The position numbers and the translations under genes are program-made. The notes beneath the pieces are model-generated. The model searched no databases. It was not told where the DNA came from and saw only the letters and a list, made by a program, of their open reading frames with translations. This document shows, in pieces, positions 8,679 through 17,446 of a stretch of 64,000 nucleotides of DNA; position 1 is the stretch's first letter, and each line of letters opens with the position of its first letter. Source of the DNA: JAJAZB01 sp965249815 (GTDB lineage Bacteria > Bacteroidota > Bacteroidia > Cytophagales > Spirosomataceae); contig CBDFMV010000003.1 in assembly GCA_965249815.1 (NCBI GenBank), positions 2,170,001-2,234,000 on the forward strand, written 5' to 3'.

Positions 8679-9470
8679 TCAATACACCTCCTCCAGCCGC
8701 TTGCTCACGCCCAGTTCACGGAAGAGTATTTCCCAGTACTCCGTCACGTGCGGACTGTTGAGTTTGCTCGATGCTATCGGGGCGAAGGGCAGCACCAGGT
8801 ACGCCTCGACGTTGGCCAGGTGCGGCAGGCCCGATTTCAGGCGTTCGGCGTCTTGTTTGGCCCAGGTTTCGGCCTGCTCGGTGCTGCGGGGCGGGGCGGT
8901 CTGGAAGTCCCGGCGGTCAGCGCCGGGCATGCTCTCGACCATGTCGCTGAAGTAGTAGGCCCGCACCTGGAGGTTTTTTTCGGCGAGGCGGTCGAGGATG
9001 GGTAGACTGGCCAGGATATCCGTGTAGCGATTGCTGCGCGAGGTGTTGGGCGTGACCATCAGCGTGTAGGTTTCCCGCAAAAACTTCTGTTGCTCTTTCT
9101 GAACCGACACCTCGAACGAGGTCTGCGCGGCCTCGGCGTCGGTCTGGTTGGCGCTGCTGACGTCTTCTTTTTCCGATTGACTCACCCGTTCGAGGGCCTT
9201 GCCTTTGGTGGTGTTGTCGTGGATGAAATACACCTCCAGCCGGTCGCCTTTCTGTTTGATGTTGTCCGAAATCAGCTTCGTCAGCGCCTGCTGGTATTTT
9301 TGCCGGACGTACCCCTCGTTTGGTTTGACACTCAGCGACTTATCCAGAAAAACCACCGAGGCTACGTTGGGGGTGGTCAGGTGCGGCGTTTCGTCCCGGC
9401 CCGAATTGGATTCAGGCGATGAACAAGCCGCCAGCACGGCCAGCGGCAAAAACCAAACTGCTTTTTTCAT
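8679..9470 (-). CDS. Lipoprotein with von Willebrand factor A-like N-terminal strand
   Basis: 263 residues with a lipobox ending at Cys16 (VLAAC). The first strand after the linker, VVFLDKSLSV (residues 39-48), has the D-x-S-x-S form of a MIDAS metal site, and the following helix/strand pattern and a later YYFSDMVES segment fit a vWA fold. It is likely attached to the outer or inner membrane facing the periplasm. The frame starts at the only ATG that gives a lipoprotein signal. The downstream gap on the other side (9471-9678) holds a palindromic repeat. Confidence 0.65.
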   Translation of the reverse strand: MKKAVWFLPLAVLAACSSPESNSGRDETPHLTTPNVASVVFLDKSLSVKPNEGYVRQKYQQALTKLISDNIKQKGDRLEVYFIHDNTTKGKALERVSQSEKEDVSSANQTDAEAAQTSFEVSVQKEQQKFLRETYTLMVTPNTSRSNRYTDILASLPILDRLAEKNLQVRAYYFSDMVESMPGADRRDFQTAPPRSTEQAETWAKQDAERLKSGLPHLANVEAYLVLPFAPIASSKLNSPHVTEYWEILFRELGVSKRLEEVY

Positions 9471-9564
9471 GAAAATTGGATGGGATTACCGGGAAATAAC
9501 GCTGAAAATCCGGCGATTGAGGCCCGGTGCGGGCACTAAAAACGACGTGCCAACGCCGCCTGTT

Positions 9565-9676
9565 CCGTCCGCTAAAGCAGACGGCAAAACGATGAAGGCC
9601 CCTTCGGGGCTAAAAATTAGCCGTTGTTTTAGCCCTGAAGGGACTTTACCCGGTTGCCGTCCGCTTTAGCGGACGG
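9565..9676. repeat. Nested palindromic repeat (GTCCGCTAAAGC / CCCTTCGGGGCTAAAA type)
   Basis: An outer pair (9565-9587 with 9654-9676: CCGTCCGCTAAAGCAGACGG against its near-complement) encloses an inner pair (GGCCCCTTCGGGGCTAAAA near 9597 with TTTTAGCCCTGAAGGG near 9627). The whole 112 bp could fold into one long imperfect hairpin. It fills the gap between the vWA lipoprotein start and the acylase stop. Confidence 0.8.
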
Positions 9677-9678
9677 GC

Positions 9679-11724
9679 CTACTCCCCTGGATGGTACACC
9701 CGCTTCGCCTCGCGCAGCACCGTGGCTTTGTCGAGGGTCATGGGTTTGGTTTTCTGGTTGACGAACAAGTCCATCTGGTCGGAAAAATGCGGGCTGTCGG
9801 CGTGGTTCGACGCGCCGTAGCAGTTCACCGTTTCAATCACAGGCAGCCCGGTTTTCGGAAACCGCACAAGTTCGATGTACGATTCGCCCTGCGTGGCGCG
9901 CCGCCTGCCGTCGCGGTACGGTTCGGTGTACGTGGCCGAAATCACGTCGGGCAAACCCGCCACGGGCAGTTCGCGGTCACCGCGCACGAGTTTCTGCACC
10001 TCGCCGAGCGTCGGGTCGGCCTTGCCGAAATTTTTGAGAAAATCCGCTTTCACCAACCGCAACCCCTCGGCGCAGTCGGCGGCGGTCATTTTAACCGGGA
10101 CTGGCTTTTTGGCTTCCCAGAAGGCGTAAAATTTCAAAAAAACCGCCGCGCCCCGGCTGTCGGTCGTGGCCTGGCGATTCCAGTTTTTCAACCTTTCAAT
10201 CAAGTCGGCAACGTCGGAAAATTCCGACGAATTCAGGCCGAAAATCGGGTTAAAATCGGCCCAGTAGTAGGCCAGTTTTTTCGGCAACTGGAGGTCGTAT
10301 TTCAGGCGCTTGAACCCGGTGTAGTCGAGTTTATCCACGCCGTGCATCAACTCCATGAAGCGCGTGCTGCGGTTGTTGTTGTGGCGTTCGTAGCCCATCG
10401 TCGGGTCGAAGGCACCGGGCTTCAGGTTGTCGGCCGGACCGGTGGCGTTGAACGGCGTGTGGTTCATGTTGAACAGGTACCCGCTCGGCGGGTTGACGTA
10501 CTGCGGCAAATCAGACAGCGGGTGAAACCGCGTCCACAACGTTTTCGACGTATTTCCCGGCAACGTACCCCGCCAGTTGAAGCCCGGCGTGCGCACCGGA
10601 ATTTTCCCATTGCTGACGTAGAAAATCGTGTCGCGGTCGGCGTACACGATGTTGAACATGGGCAGATGCACGGGTTTCAGCGCCTCGTAAAACTCGCGAA
10701 AATTGCGCGCCTTGTTCATCCGGTACCATTCTTCCATGCCCCGGAAATCCATGAAGGCACCCGTACGGATGGCGAACGTGCCTCGTTTGGTGACCACCGT
10801 GGGGCCGTAGCGGCTCCAGTACGCCCGGCGCTTCACGGCAATGGGCAGGCCCTTTACGCGCAGTTTGACCGTTTTTTCTTCCAACCGAAGCCACTGCCCG
10901 TCGAACAAATACTGGTTGGGGTGGGCGACGTCGGTCTGGAGTTGGTAGGTGTCGATTTTGTCCTGGTAGTTGACCGTGTGCGCCCAGCCGAGGTGCTCGT
11001 TGACGCCGTGGAACACCGTTGCGCCGCCCGGAAACAGCCCGCCGAGGATGTTCCAGCCCTGTTCGCTGCACAAATGCGCCTCGTACCACGCCACCGGCCC
11101 TTCGAGCGGCTGGTGCGAGTTGATGGCCAGGAAGGTTTCGTCCTCGACGGTCCGGCTGCGGTGCAGGGCGATGGCGTTGGAGCCGGTGGCTTTTAGGAAA
11201 TCCAGCGTTGGGATCTTGCCGTTGTAAATCTGCTGGAGCGCATCGTCCACACCCGAAATCACCGACAGCGACAGCACGACGGTGCGCAGGTAATCAGTCA
11301 GCGTGAGGGGAAAAAGCCGTTTTTGCAGCACCTCGCCGGGATGGACGCGGGCGTAGTCGTTGAGGCCCTGGAGGTAGCCTTCGAGCACGGCGCGGTAGTC
11401 GGGCGAAAGCGAACCCGTGCCCAGCGAATCGACCAGTTCGGGCGCGTGGAGGAGTTGCACGACGTAATCGGCGGTCGCGCCTTTTTTGCCCAATTGTCGG
11501 CCCAGCAAGCCTTTGGCGGGCATGACCAATTGCTGAATCGTCCGGAAATCGTCCTCGGCGTGCGCCCAGGCCAGGCCGTAGGCCACCTCGGCGTCGGTGG
11601 GCGCGAAAATGTGCGGCACGCCGTAGCCGTCGCGGGCAATGGTGACGCGGGCGGGGTTGATTTGGGCGAAAATGACCCCGGAAAAAAGCAGCAAGGTTAA
11701 AGTGAGCCGAATTGTTCGCATCAT
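9679..11724 (-). CDS. Exported penicillin acylase family hydrolase
   Basis: 681 residues. A signal peptide (residues 1-20, ending IFAQ) is followed by the small chain, with YGVPHIFAPTDAEVAYGLAWAHAEDDF at residues 34-60. The chain boundary with the Ntn-hydrolase serine nucleophile is S182 (ATGSNAIA). The large chain has INSHQPLEGPVAWYEAHL and LGWAHTVNYQD. Members cleave amides such as penicillins, acyl-homoserine lactones or aculeacin after self-processing in the periplasm; the substrate here is unknown. The gene is monocistronic and divergent from the sigma factor gene. Confidence 0.9.
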   Translation of the reverse strand: MMRTIRLTLTLLLFSGVIFAQINPARVTIARDGYGVPHIFAPTDAEVAYGLAWAHAEDDFRTIQQLVMPAKGLLGRQLGKKGATADYVVQLLHAPELVDSLGTGSLSPDYRAVLEGYLQGLNDYARVHPGEVLQKRLFPLTLTDYLRTVVLSLSVISGVDDALQQIYNGKIPTLDFLKATGSNAIALHRSRTVEDETFLAINSHQPLEGPVAWYEAHLCSEQGWNILGGLFPGGATVFHGVNEHLGWAHTVNYQDKIDTYQLQTDVAHPNQYLFDGQWLRLEEKTVKLRVKGLPIAVKRRAYWSRYGPTVVTKRGTFAIRTGAFMDFRGMEEWYRMNKARNFREFYEALKPVHLPMFNIVYADRDTIFYVSNGKIPVRTPGFNWRGTLPGNTSKTLWTRFHPLSDLPQYVNPPSGYLFNMNHTPFNATGPADNLKPGAFDPTMGYERHNNNRSTRFMELMHGVDKLDYTGFKRLKYDLQLPKKLAYYWADFNPIFGLNSSEFSDVADLIERLKNWNRQATTDSRGAAVFLKFYAFWEAKKPVPVKMTAADCAEGLRLVKADFLKNFGKADPTLGEVQKLVRGDRELPVAGLPDVISATYTEPYRDGRRRATQGESYIELVRFPKTGLPVIETVNCYGASNHADSPHFSDQMDLFVNQKTKPMTLDKATVLREAKRVYHPGE

Positions 11725-11840
11725 TAAAAAGCGGGAATAAAGGCTGCGAGTTAACGGATTACGCAGTCTGGCGCAAAAAGTTTTTTCTTTCAGGCAACCT
11801 CCACCCCGCTGTGGGCATATTGCCCTTTGAAACCCCTCGC

Positions 11841-12407
11841 ATGGAACACGAATTACTCCGCGAACTCCAACACGGCAACGCCTTCGCCCAGAAGCGGGTG
11901 TACGACCGCTACGCCAACCGGCTGTTCCGGCTGTGCCTGCGCTACGTGCAAAACGAGGACGACGCCCGCGACGTGCTGATGACGGGGTTTCTGAAGTTTT
12001 TCAGGAACGTCCACCGCGTGGAAGCCCACCGCGTGGAGGATCGGGGCGAAAACCCCTTCGAACCGTACCTGAAGACGCTGATGGTGAACGAGGCCCTCCA
12101 GTTTTTGCGGAAAAAACGCGATTCCTGGGTGACGCTCGATGAAACCACCGACGCGGAAGCCGACGCTGCAAGCCTGCCTGACGCCGCCCTCGACGCCGAG
12201 TACCTCTACGACCTCGTCCGGCAATTGCCCACGGGCTACCGGACGGTATTCAACCTGTTTGCCCTGGAAGGCTACAGCCACGCCGAAATCGCCGAACGGC
12301 TGAACATCAGCGAACAAACCTCGAAAAGCCAGTTGAGCAAGGCCCGCGCCCTGCTTCAGCGGCGGCTCCACGCAATCGGTTACGACCATGCCCAACGAAC
12401 CCGATAA
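11841..12407 (+). CDS. ECF-type RNA polymerase sigma factor
   Basis: 188 residues. Region 2 is at about residues 17-60 (RLFRLCLRYVQNEDDARDVLMTGFLKFF). Region 4 is at 125-180, with the typical LPTGYRTVFNLFALEGYSHAEIAERL helix-turn-helix and a QTSKSQLSKARALLQ recognition helix. The ATG at 11841 is chosen because the frame upstream is not conserved-looking and overlaps the acylase leader. It overlaps the next gene by 20 bp, so the two are translationally coupled. It belongs to the sigma family usually paired with membrane anti-sigma factors in Bacteroidota. Confidence 0.9.
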   Translation: MEHELLRELQHGNAFAQKRVYDRYANRLFRLCLRYVQNEDDARDVLMTGFLKFFRNVHRVEAHRVEDRGENPFEPYLKTLMVNEALQFLRKKRDSWVTLDETTDAEADAASLPDAALDAEYLYDLVRQLPTGYRTVFNLFALEGYSHAEIAERLNISEQTSKSQLSKARALLQRRLHAIGYDHAQRTR

Positions 12408-13089
12408 GTTTTTCAAAACCGCCCTCGACGGCCTGCCCGACGCGCCCCCGCCCGGTACGTCGTTCGACGCCGAGGCGCTCTGGGGCAGCCTCGACCGCCA
12501 ACTGCGCCCCCGCCGCCGGTTTGCGGGCTGGTGGGTAGCCGCCGGAACCGCGCTGCTCCTGCTGGCGGGAGCAGGTTGGCAACTCAGGTTTTCCGGCGAA
12601 AAAACCCCCGCTACAACTGCTGTGGTCGGTGTCCGCACCGACCGCACCGCCGTCGGCCAGCCGGAGCGGTCGGTACGGACGCCGACGAAGGAGGCGTTGG
12701 CCGCCGCGAAACCAACCGGTTCGGCACTCGCGACGGTTTCCTGGCCCCGGCAGCAGCCGCGTGGCGCGGAGCGCGGGATTGCGCCGCCGCCTGCTGCGCC
12801 CGAATCGCGGCCCGAGGCGTTGTCCAACCCAGCGGGCTTTTCCGAACCGATTCCCGATCCGGTGGCGGCGGCGGTCGTGGAGAAACCGGTTTCTCCCGGA
12901 AAAACAGGTGTTCCCGCCAAACCCCGCTTCCGGGTCGTGCCCGCCAACGAGTTGCTGGCCGAAGACGAAGCCCGGCCCAAACTCTACCGCCCGGAAGGCA
13001 CGGCACGGGTGACACTGGGTTTCCCGACTAAAACCACGCCTGTCGCTGAACCGTCGCCCATCTTGATTCTTGCCAAAAAACCAGACTAA
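12388..13089 (+). CDS. Single-TM protein, probable anti-sigma partner
   Basis: 233 residues. The N-terminal cytoplasmic part (about 48 residues) precedes one transmembrane helix (residues 50-65, AGTALLLLAGAGW) and a long proline/alanine/arginine-rich extracytoplasmic region. Its overlap with the sigma gene and this topology suggest an anti-sigma factor, but no zinc or RskA/FecR motif is visible. Residues around 79-100 (GVRTDR...RSVRTPT) are encoded by a palindromic repeat inserted in frame (12624-12686). The role is inferred from context only. Confidence 0.65.
   Translation: MPNEPDKFFKTALDGLPDAPPPGTSFDAEALWGSLDRQLRPRRRFAGWWVAAGTALLLLAGAGWQLRFSGEKTPATTAVVGVRTDRTAVGQPERSVRTPTKEALAAAKPTGSALATVSWPRQQPRGAERGIAPPPAAPESRPEALSNPAGFSEPIPDPVAAAVVEKPVSPGKTGVPAKPRFRVVPANELLAEDEARPKLYRPEGTARVTLGFPTKTTPVAEPSPILILAKKPD
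12624..12686. repeat. Palindromic repeat inside a coding region
   Basis: GGTCGGTGTCCGCACCGACC (12624-12643) is itself a palindrome and is complementary, with two mismatches, to 12668-12686. The element lies in frame within the periplasmic linker of the anti-sigma-like protein. Confidence 0.75.
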
Positions 13090-13101
13090 ACCCCTTTTCT
13101 G

Positions 13102-14175
13102 ATGAACCGATTTTTCTTGCTGGCGGGCCTGCTCACGGGCCTCGCCGGGAATGCCCTTGCCCAGCGGGACCGCATCAAAGAACAACGCAGCCGGTACGAA
13201 ATTGCGCTGCCCAACCGCAACCGCCTCGTGGTGGTGTTCAACACCTGGCCCGAACTGGCCGCCCACCGCAACCTCGACTCCTTGCTGCGGCTGTTCGTGG
13301 CCGATTGGCGGCTCTGGCGCGATTCGACGGCCACCCGCACCGACGCCCGGCGGGTGCTGTACACCCTGGAACCGCAGGGCCAGCGAACGGTACGCGTTAC
13401 CAATTTCCCCGTCCAGACGGAAACGTACCAGTTTCGCAGCGACGAAGAGCCGGTGCAGCTCAAGGCCGTCCAGGATACGCTGGTGATTGAAAAACGCCTT
13501 GAACCCGGTTCGCGGACCACCAAACCAGCCTTCGATTTGCCGCTCAACGTGCAGTTTCACTTCTACCTCAACCGGCTGGAAGACCTCGAAGTCCTGGCCA
13601 AACAAGGGCTGAACGGTGAAATTGAAAAGGCGATTCAGCAGGCCAGGGCCTACACCGGCCACGACTTGTTTCAGCCGCGCTACCGCTCCACTTATTCTCC
13701 TGAGCCGGGCTTGCGGCACTCTTGGCGGGTGGGTGGGTACAATGAAGCGCAACTCGTGCTTTCGCCCGGCGTGGGCGTGGGCGTTGCCCGCAACCAGATT
13801 TACACCGTGCTGGTCGGCGACCTCGGTCTCCGGCCCGGCCAAACCCTGCTCGGCCCCCGGCTGGGGTGGCACGAGTACGTTTTCTTCCAGCCCCGCGCCG
13901 ACGGGACGACGCAAATCGTCCGAAATTCCTTCCTCAACGTGGGCATCATGTCGTTCAAACTCCGCCCGGCTTACAGCAGCCTGCCCCACGCCAACGGCGC
14001 GAGCCTGACGCTGGGCTACCTCATCCGGCGCAACGGCGATTTTTTCGAGAAAAACACCTTCCGGCTGGCCGGAACGATCGACCTCTTCCGCTGGGTGAAA
14101 ATCGAGCCGGAGTTGTACTGGAACGGCCTCTTCAAAAACGTGTATCCCGGTGTGCGGGTGAATGTGGGATTTTGA
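13102..14175 (+). CDS. Secreted hypothetical protein of the sigma-factor cluster
   Basis: 357 residues with a signal peptide (residues 1-20, NALAQ). The rest is rich in short beta strands, with a C-terminal half (YTVLVGDLGL, WHEYVFFQPR, ASLTLGYLIRR, VYPGVRVNVGF) that resembles an outer-membrane beta domain. No named family recognised. It starts 12 bp after the anti-sigma-like stop, so the three genes form one unit. It may be the envelope component regulated by, or signalling to, the sigma/anti-sigma pair (inference). Confidence 0.7.
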   Translation: MNRFFLLAGLLTGLAGNALAQRDRIKEQRSRYEIALPNRNRLVVVFNTWPELAAHRNLDSLLRLFVADWRLWRDSTATRTDARRVLYTLEPQGQRTVRVTNFPVQTETYQFRSDEEPVQLKAVQDTLVIEKRLEPGSRTTKPAFDLPLNVQFHFYLNRLEDLEVLAKQGLNGEIEKAIQQARAYTGHDLFQPRYRSTYSPEPGLRHSWRVGGYNEAQLVLSPGVGVGVARNQIYTVLVGDLGLRPGQTLLGPRLGWHEYVFFQPRADGTTQIVRNSFLNVGIMSFKLRPAYSSLPHANGASLTLGYLIRRNGDFFEKNTFRLAGTIDLFRWVKIEPELYWNGLFKNVYPGVRVNVGF

Positions 14176-14194
14176 AACCTTATTTTTCTTGACT

Positions 14195-15265
14195 ATGAAC
14201 CAGCGCGATTTTTTGGCCGCAGTCCTCTTGACAACGCTCCTCGGCTCCTGTCAGTCGGGAAAAGAGAAAGTAAAAATGGGCGAATATCCGGTGGGTTTTG
14301 AAGTAATAAAATGGGTGGACTCAACGCGTGTGTACAAGCCCAACACGGCAACGACGCATCCGTTGCATTTCCGACCAATCGACGTTGACGTCTGGTACCC
14401 GGCTACCGAAACCGGCCTGGATTCAGCGTTATCGTTTGGCTACTTTTTAGGCTTGCTCGAAGAACGAGCGGCGGTGTACAGCGCACCTGCTTCGGCGAAA
14501 GGACTGGCTCGTCAGGTTGCCACGTATTTCTGCGAAGGAATGAAGTGCTCGACACCGGAGAAGGTATTAGCCTACCAAACCAACAGCAGGCAAGGTCTTA
14601 AAAAAAGCCCGAACCGCTTTCCGTTGGTGGTGTACCTGACCGGATACAATGGCATGGGTTACGAGAATTGCCTGCTGCTTGAAAAATTGGCGAGTGCCGG
14701 TTACGTGGTGGTGTCCATCAGTTCCATCGGACGGTACCCCGGCGACATGACCATGCAGCAACCAGACTTGATGGAACAAGTCTATGACGCGGAATTCGTC
14801 TTGTCTCGAATGAACAAAATGACATCGGTAGATTCCACCCGAGTCGGCCTGATTGGCTATAGTTGGGGCGGATTGGCGGGGGCGGTGTTAGCCCTGACGC
14901 GTCCCGACTTAAAAACTCTCGTTTCGTTCGAGGGGTCTGAGTTTCACCACTACGGTACGGATAAAAAAGAAGACGCCTTATTCGATGAAATCATCAATCA
15001 GGCGCGCCTGAGAAATCGGGTGATTCGGATTCCTTACCTGAGGCTGGAAAGTGGCCCTGAAAAAAATTCCCAGCCTGCAAAGCCGATTTACAACTTCAAT
15101 CAAAAGCTGGCTGGAAAAAATCAACGAATCCGGTTGCGGGGGGCAACGCACGAAGACTTTTCAGCGATTCCGTTCCTTACAAAAAAATCGGGTAATTGCC
15201 CGACGGATAGTCTGTACGAGCAAGTTTTCCGAATAACGCTTCAGCATTTTCGAGAGATGCTTTGA
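14195..15265 (+). CDS. Lipoprotein alpha/beta hydrolase (dienelactone hydrolase / PAF-acetylhydrolase-like)
   Basis: 356 residues. The ATG at 14195 gives a lipoprotein signal (LLTTLLGSC, Cys near 20). The oxyanion strand VVYLTGYNGMGYEN and the nucleophile elbow GYSWGG are those of the DLH / platelet-activating-factor acetylhydrolase group; a C-terminal RGATHEDFS supplies the histidine. It probably hydrolyses esters in the periplasm. Base composition is clearly more AT-rich than the preceding genes, which suggests a separate origin. It follows the sigma cluster by 19 bp but shows no functional tie to it. Confidence 0.8.
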   Translation: MNQRDFLAAVLLTTLLGSCQSGKEKVKMGEYPVGFEVIKWVDSTRVYKPNTATTHPLHFRPIDVDVWYPATETGLDSALSFGYFLGLLEERAAVYSAPASAKGLARQVATYFCEGMKCSTPEKVLAYQTNSRQGLKKSPNRFPLVVYLTGYNGMGYENCLLLEKLASAGYVVVSISSIGRYPGDMTMQQPDLMEQVYDAEFVLSRMNKMTSVDSTRVGLIGYSWGGLAGAVLALTRPDLKTLVSFEGSEFHHYGTDKKEDALFDEIINQARLRNRVIRIPYLRLESGPEKNSQPAKPIYNFNQKLAGKNQRIRLRGATHEDFSAIPFLTKKSGNCPTDSLYEQVFRITLQHFREML

Positions 15266-15417
15266 GTAGCGCCTGAAATTTGCCGCTATTCAAATCATTC
15301 CCTCCAACCCCTGGCGGAAAGGCTGGAGGTTAGGTTTATTTTTCTGTTCCTGAATCCTTCTCTGATTGCATCTTGAATTTGTTCGCGCGACCGGTAGCAG
15401 CCCTCCCTGAAATCTTG

Positions 15418-15453
15418 AAAAAAAACCGAACAGGTTTTTAAAACCTGTTCGGT
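15418..15453 (-). terminator. Rho-independent terminator
   Basis: ACCGAACAGGTTT (15425-15437) and AAACCTGTTCGGT (15441-15453) form a perfect 13-bp stem with a 3-nt loop. On the minus strand it is followed by a run of T (15425 down to 15418), so it ends the 15476-19720 transcript. Confidence 0.85.
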
Positions 15454-15475
15454 CTGTTCGAATCCGGAACGTAAC

Positions 15476-17440
15476 CTACGGCGTCGGCTTCGCGCTCGCC
15501 GCCGGTTTTTTGGCCAGCGAATTGATCCAGGAAGCGATTTTCAGCGCGTCTTCTTTCGGCACCTGCGGCATGGGCGGCATCGGCGTGGCGTAGTCGGGCC
15601 AGTTTTCGGGTTTGGGGTTGTAAATCAGTTCCACAATTTTCTCATCCGAATACCCGCGTTTGGCCACGTCGCGGTACCCCGGCCCAACCTGTTTTTTCTC
15701 GGCGTTGTGGCAGGCCAGGCAGGTGTATTTGCTCAGCAGCGGCTGCACCTCGGCGAAGGTCGGCACCTTCACTGCCGAAACGGCCATTTTGCCCGAACTC
15801 GTCGGTTTGGCCATCGTGGCGGGTTTCTTGGCGGCGCTGGCCGTGGCCGAATTTTTCGTGCTGGCACTGGCGAGGGCCAGTTTTTCACCCGTCGGGATGG
15901 CGTTGAGCGTGTAGTAGGCCGTCGGGTGAACGAGGCTCCACGAGTGCGATTTATCGCGCACGCCGTCGAGCGTGAGGGCGTGGATGTGGTACTGTTTCAG
16001 GCCATCCACCACGAGCCGGGCCTTGAGGCCGTCGTCCGAGAGTTTCACGGCCTTCACGGCGTGGGTGGTTTCGTTGACGGTGGGGCTGCCGTACACGGGG
16101 TGGTACTTATAAATGAAACTTTTCACGGCGTAGGAAGCCAAATCCTCGGCGGATTTCGGGTCGACCGGCATCGTAAATTCCACCTCGAAGCCGTCGGGCA
16201 TGGCCCGGACGGCGCGCATTTCGAAGGGCGTTTTGCCCGTCCAGACGAGCCGTTGGAGGCCCGCCGCCGCGTCGCCCGCCGACCCCCAGCCCCGGTTGGT
16301 TTCGCCTACGAAGAGGGAGTTGTCTTTGCCCCAGCCCATGCGCAGCACGCCCGACTGGAACCCGGCGCGGAAATCGAAGGCCGCGCCCTGGTACTCGTCG
16401 CCGACTTTTTCGAGGAAGACCCGCATGATTTTGCTCTGGCCCTGGTCGCCGATGAAAAGCTGACCGGCGAACGGCCCAAAACTTCCCTTCGTATCGTCGG
16501 TGATAATTTCGGAGTTGGAAATGCCCAGAATTCCGTGCGGCAGCCAGACGGCGGGCAGTTGGGTTTCGGGAAACTTCTTCTTCAGTTCGTAAAGCGTCGT
16601 GAAGGTTTTTTCGTTGCGGTCGTTTTCGGGCTTGATGGCGTGGCCCTGGGCGTCTTTGAACTGGCGCGGACCGACCACGGCGTAAAGTTGTTCAGTGGTG
16701 AGTTTCACGGGCGAGTTGGGCATTCCCGACCAGCGCAAACCCGCCGGATGGCCCATAAACGCACCTTTTTTCACCTGCCAGATGCCGCCCGAGCCGAACC
16801 AGTCGCCCTGGTTGTCGGCGTAAAACAAGTCGCCGTTGATCATGCCGAGGCCGCAGGGTGAGCGCACGCCGGTGGCCCAGGGCTGCATTTTGCCGTCTTC
16901 GGTGATGTTCATGATCCAGCCCCGCCAGGGCACGCGGCTTTCGCCCCGCCACCATTCTTCGTCGCCGAAAGCTACGTTGCCACTCACGAAAAAGCTCCCG
17001 TCGGGTGCGATTTTCGGGCCGAAACTGTACTCGTGGTAGTGCCCGCTGACGGGCCAACTGTACACGGTTTCGTAGCGGTCGGCGGTGCCGTCGCCGTTGC
17101 GGTCGGTGAGTTTGGTCAGTTCGCCGCGCTGGGCGCAGTAGAGCGAACCGTTTTTGTACACCAGCCCCAGAATTTCGTGCAGTCCGCTGGCAAATTTGCG
17201 GTAGTTGGGCACCGGGCCGCTGGGGTTTTCAATCATCCAGACGTCGCCCCGGCGGGTCGAAACGGCCACGTCGCCGTTGGGCAGGGTCGTGACGCCGCCT
17301 ACTTCGAGGAGGATGCCTTCGGGTACGGGCACCTTCACGATTTTGTAGAAATCGCCTTCGCCGGGGGAGTCCTGGGCGAGGGCGCGGCCCGTTAGCGCGA
17401 GGGCGAAGAGGGTGGTTTTGAGGTGTTTTTTAGAAAACAT
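15476..17440 (-). CDS. Secreted sorbosone/glucose-dehydrogenase-like propeller with C-terminal cytochrome c domain
   Basis: 654 residues. After a signal peptide (to about residue 22) comes a six-bladed propeller of the membrane-bound-dehydrogenase / glucose-sorbosone type (VGGVTTLPNGDVAVSTRRGDVWMIENP onward). An Ala/Lys-rich linker leads to a class I cytochrome c domain with the heme motif C574-L-A-C-H578 and methionine ligands in MPPMPQVP. Such proteins oxidise sugars or alcohols in the periplasm and pass electrons to the respiratory chain. It is the last gene of a three-gene minus-strand run with a DUF1080 protein, a pairing common in organisms that oxidise glycosides to 3-keto derivatives. 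Confidence 0.85.
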   Translation of the reverse strand: MFSKKHLKTTLFALALTGRALAQDSPGEGDFYKIVKVPVPEGILLEVGGVTTLPNGDVAVSTRRGDVWMIENPSGPVPNYRKFASGLHEILGLVYKNGSLYCAQRGELTKLTDRNGDGTADRYETVYSWPVSGHYHEYSFGPKIAPDGSFFVSGNVAFGDEEWWRGESRVPWRGWIMNITEDGKMQPWATGVRSPCGLGMINGDLFYADNQGDWFGSGGIWQVKKGAFMGHPAGLRWSGMPNSPVKLTTEQLYAVVGPRQFKDAQGHAIKPENDRNEKTFTTLYELKKKFPETQLPAVWLPHGILGISNSEIITDDTKGSFGPFAGQLFIGDQGQSKIMRVFLEKVGDEYQGAAFDFRAGFQSGVLRMGWGKDNSLFVGETNRGWGSAGDAAAGLQRLVWTGKTPFEMRAVRAMPDGFEVEFTMPVDPKSAEDLASYAVKSFIYKYHPVYGSPTVNETTHAVKAVKLSDDGLKARLVVDGLKQYHIHALTLDGVRDKSHSWSLVHPTAYYTLNAIPTGEKLALASASTKNSATASAAKKPATMAKPTSSGKMAVSAVKVPTFAEVQPLLSKYTCLACHNAEKKQVGPGYRDVAKRGYSDEKIVELIYNPKPENWPDYATPMPPMPQVPKEDALKIASWINSLAKKPAASAKPTP

Positions 17441-17446
17441 GAATCG

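Noticed and set aside
12307..13989. 560-codon minus-strand frame across the sigma/anti-sigma genes
   Set aside because: Overlaps three plus-strand genes with recognisable features; the translation lacks any family pattern.
15302..15352. Possible terminator after the lipoprotein hydrolase (CCTCCA...TGGAGG)
   Set aside because: The stem is only about six bases and the loop is long; not listed as a feature.
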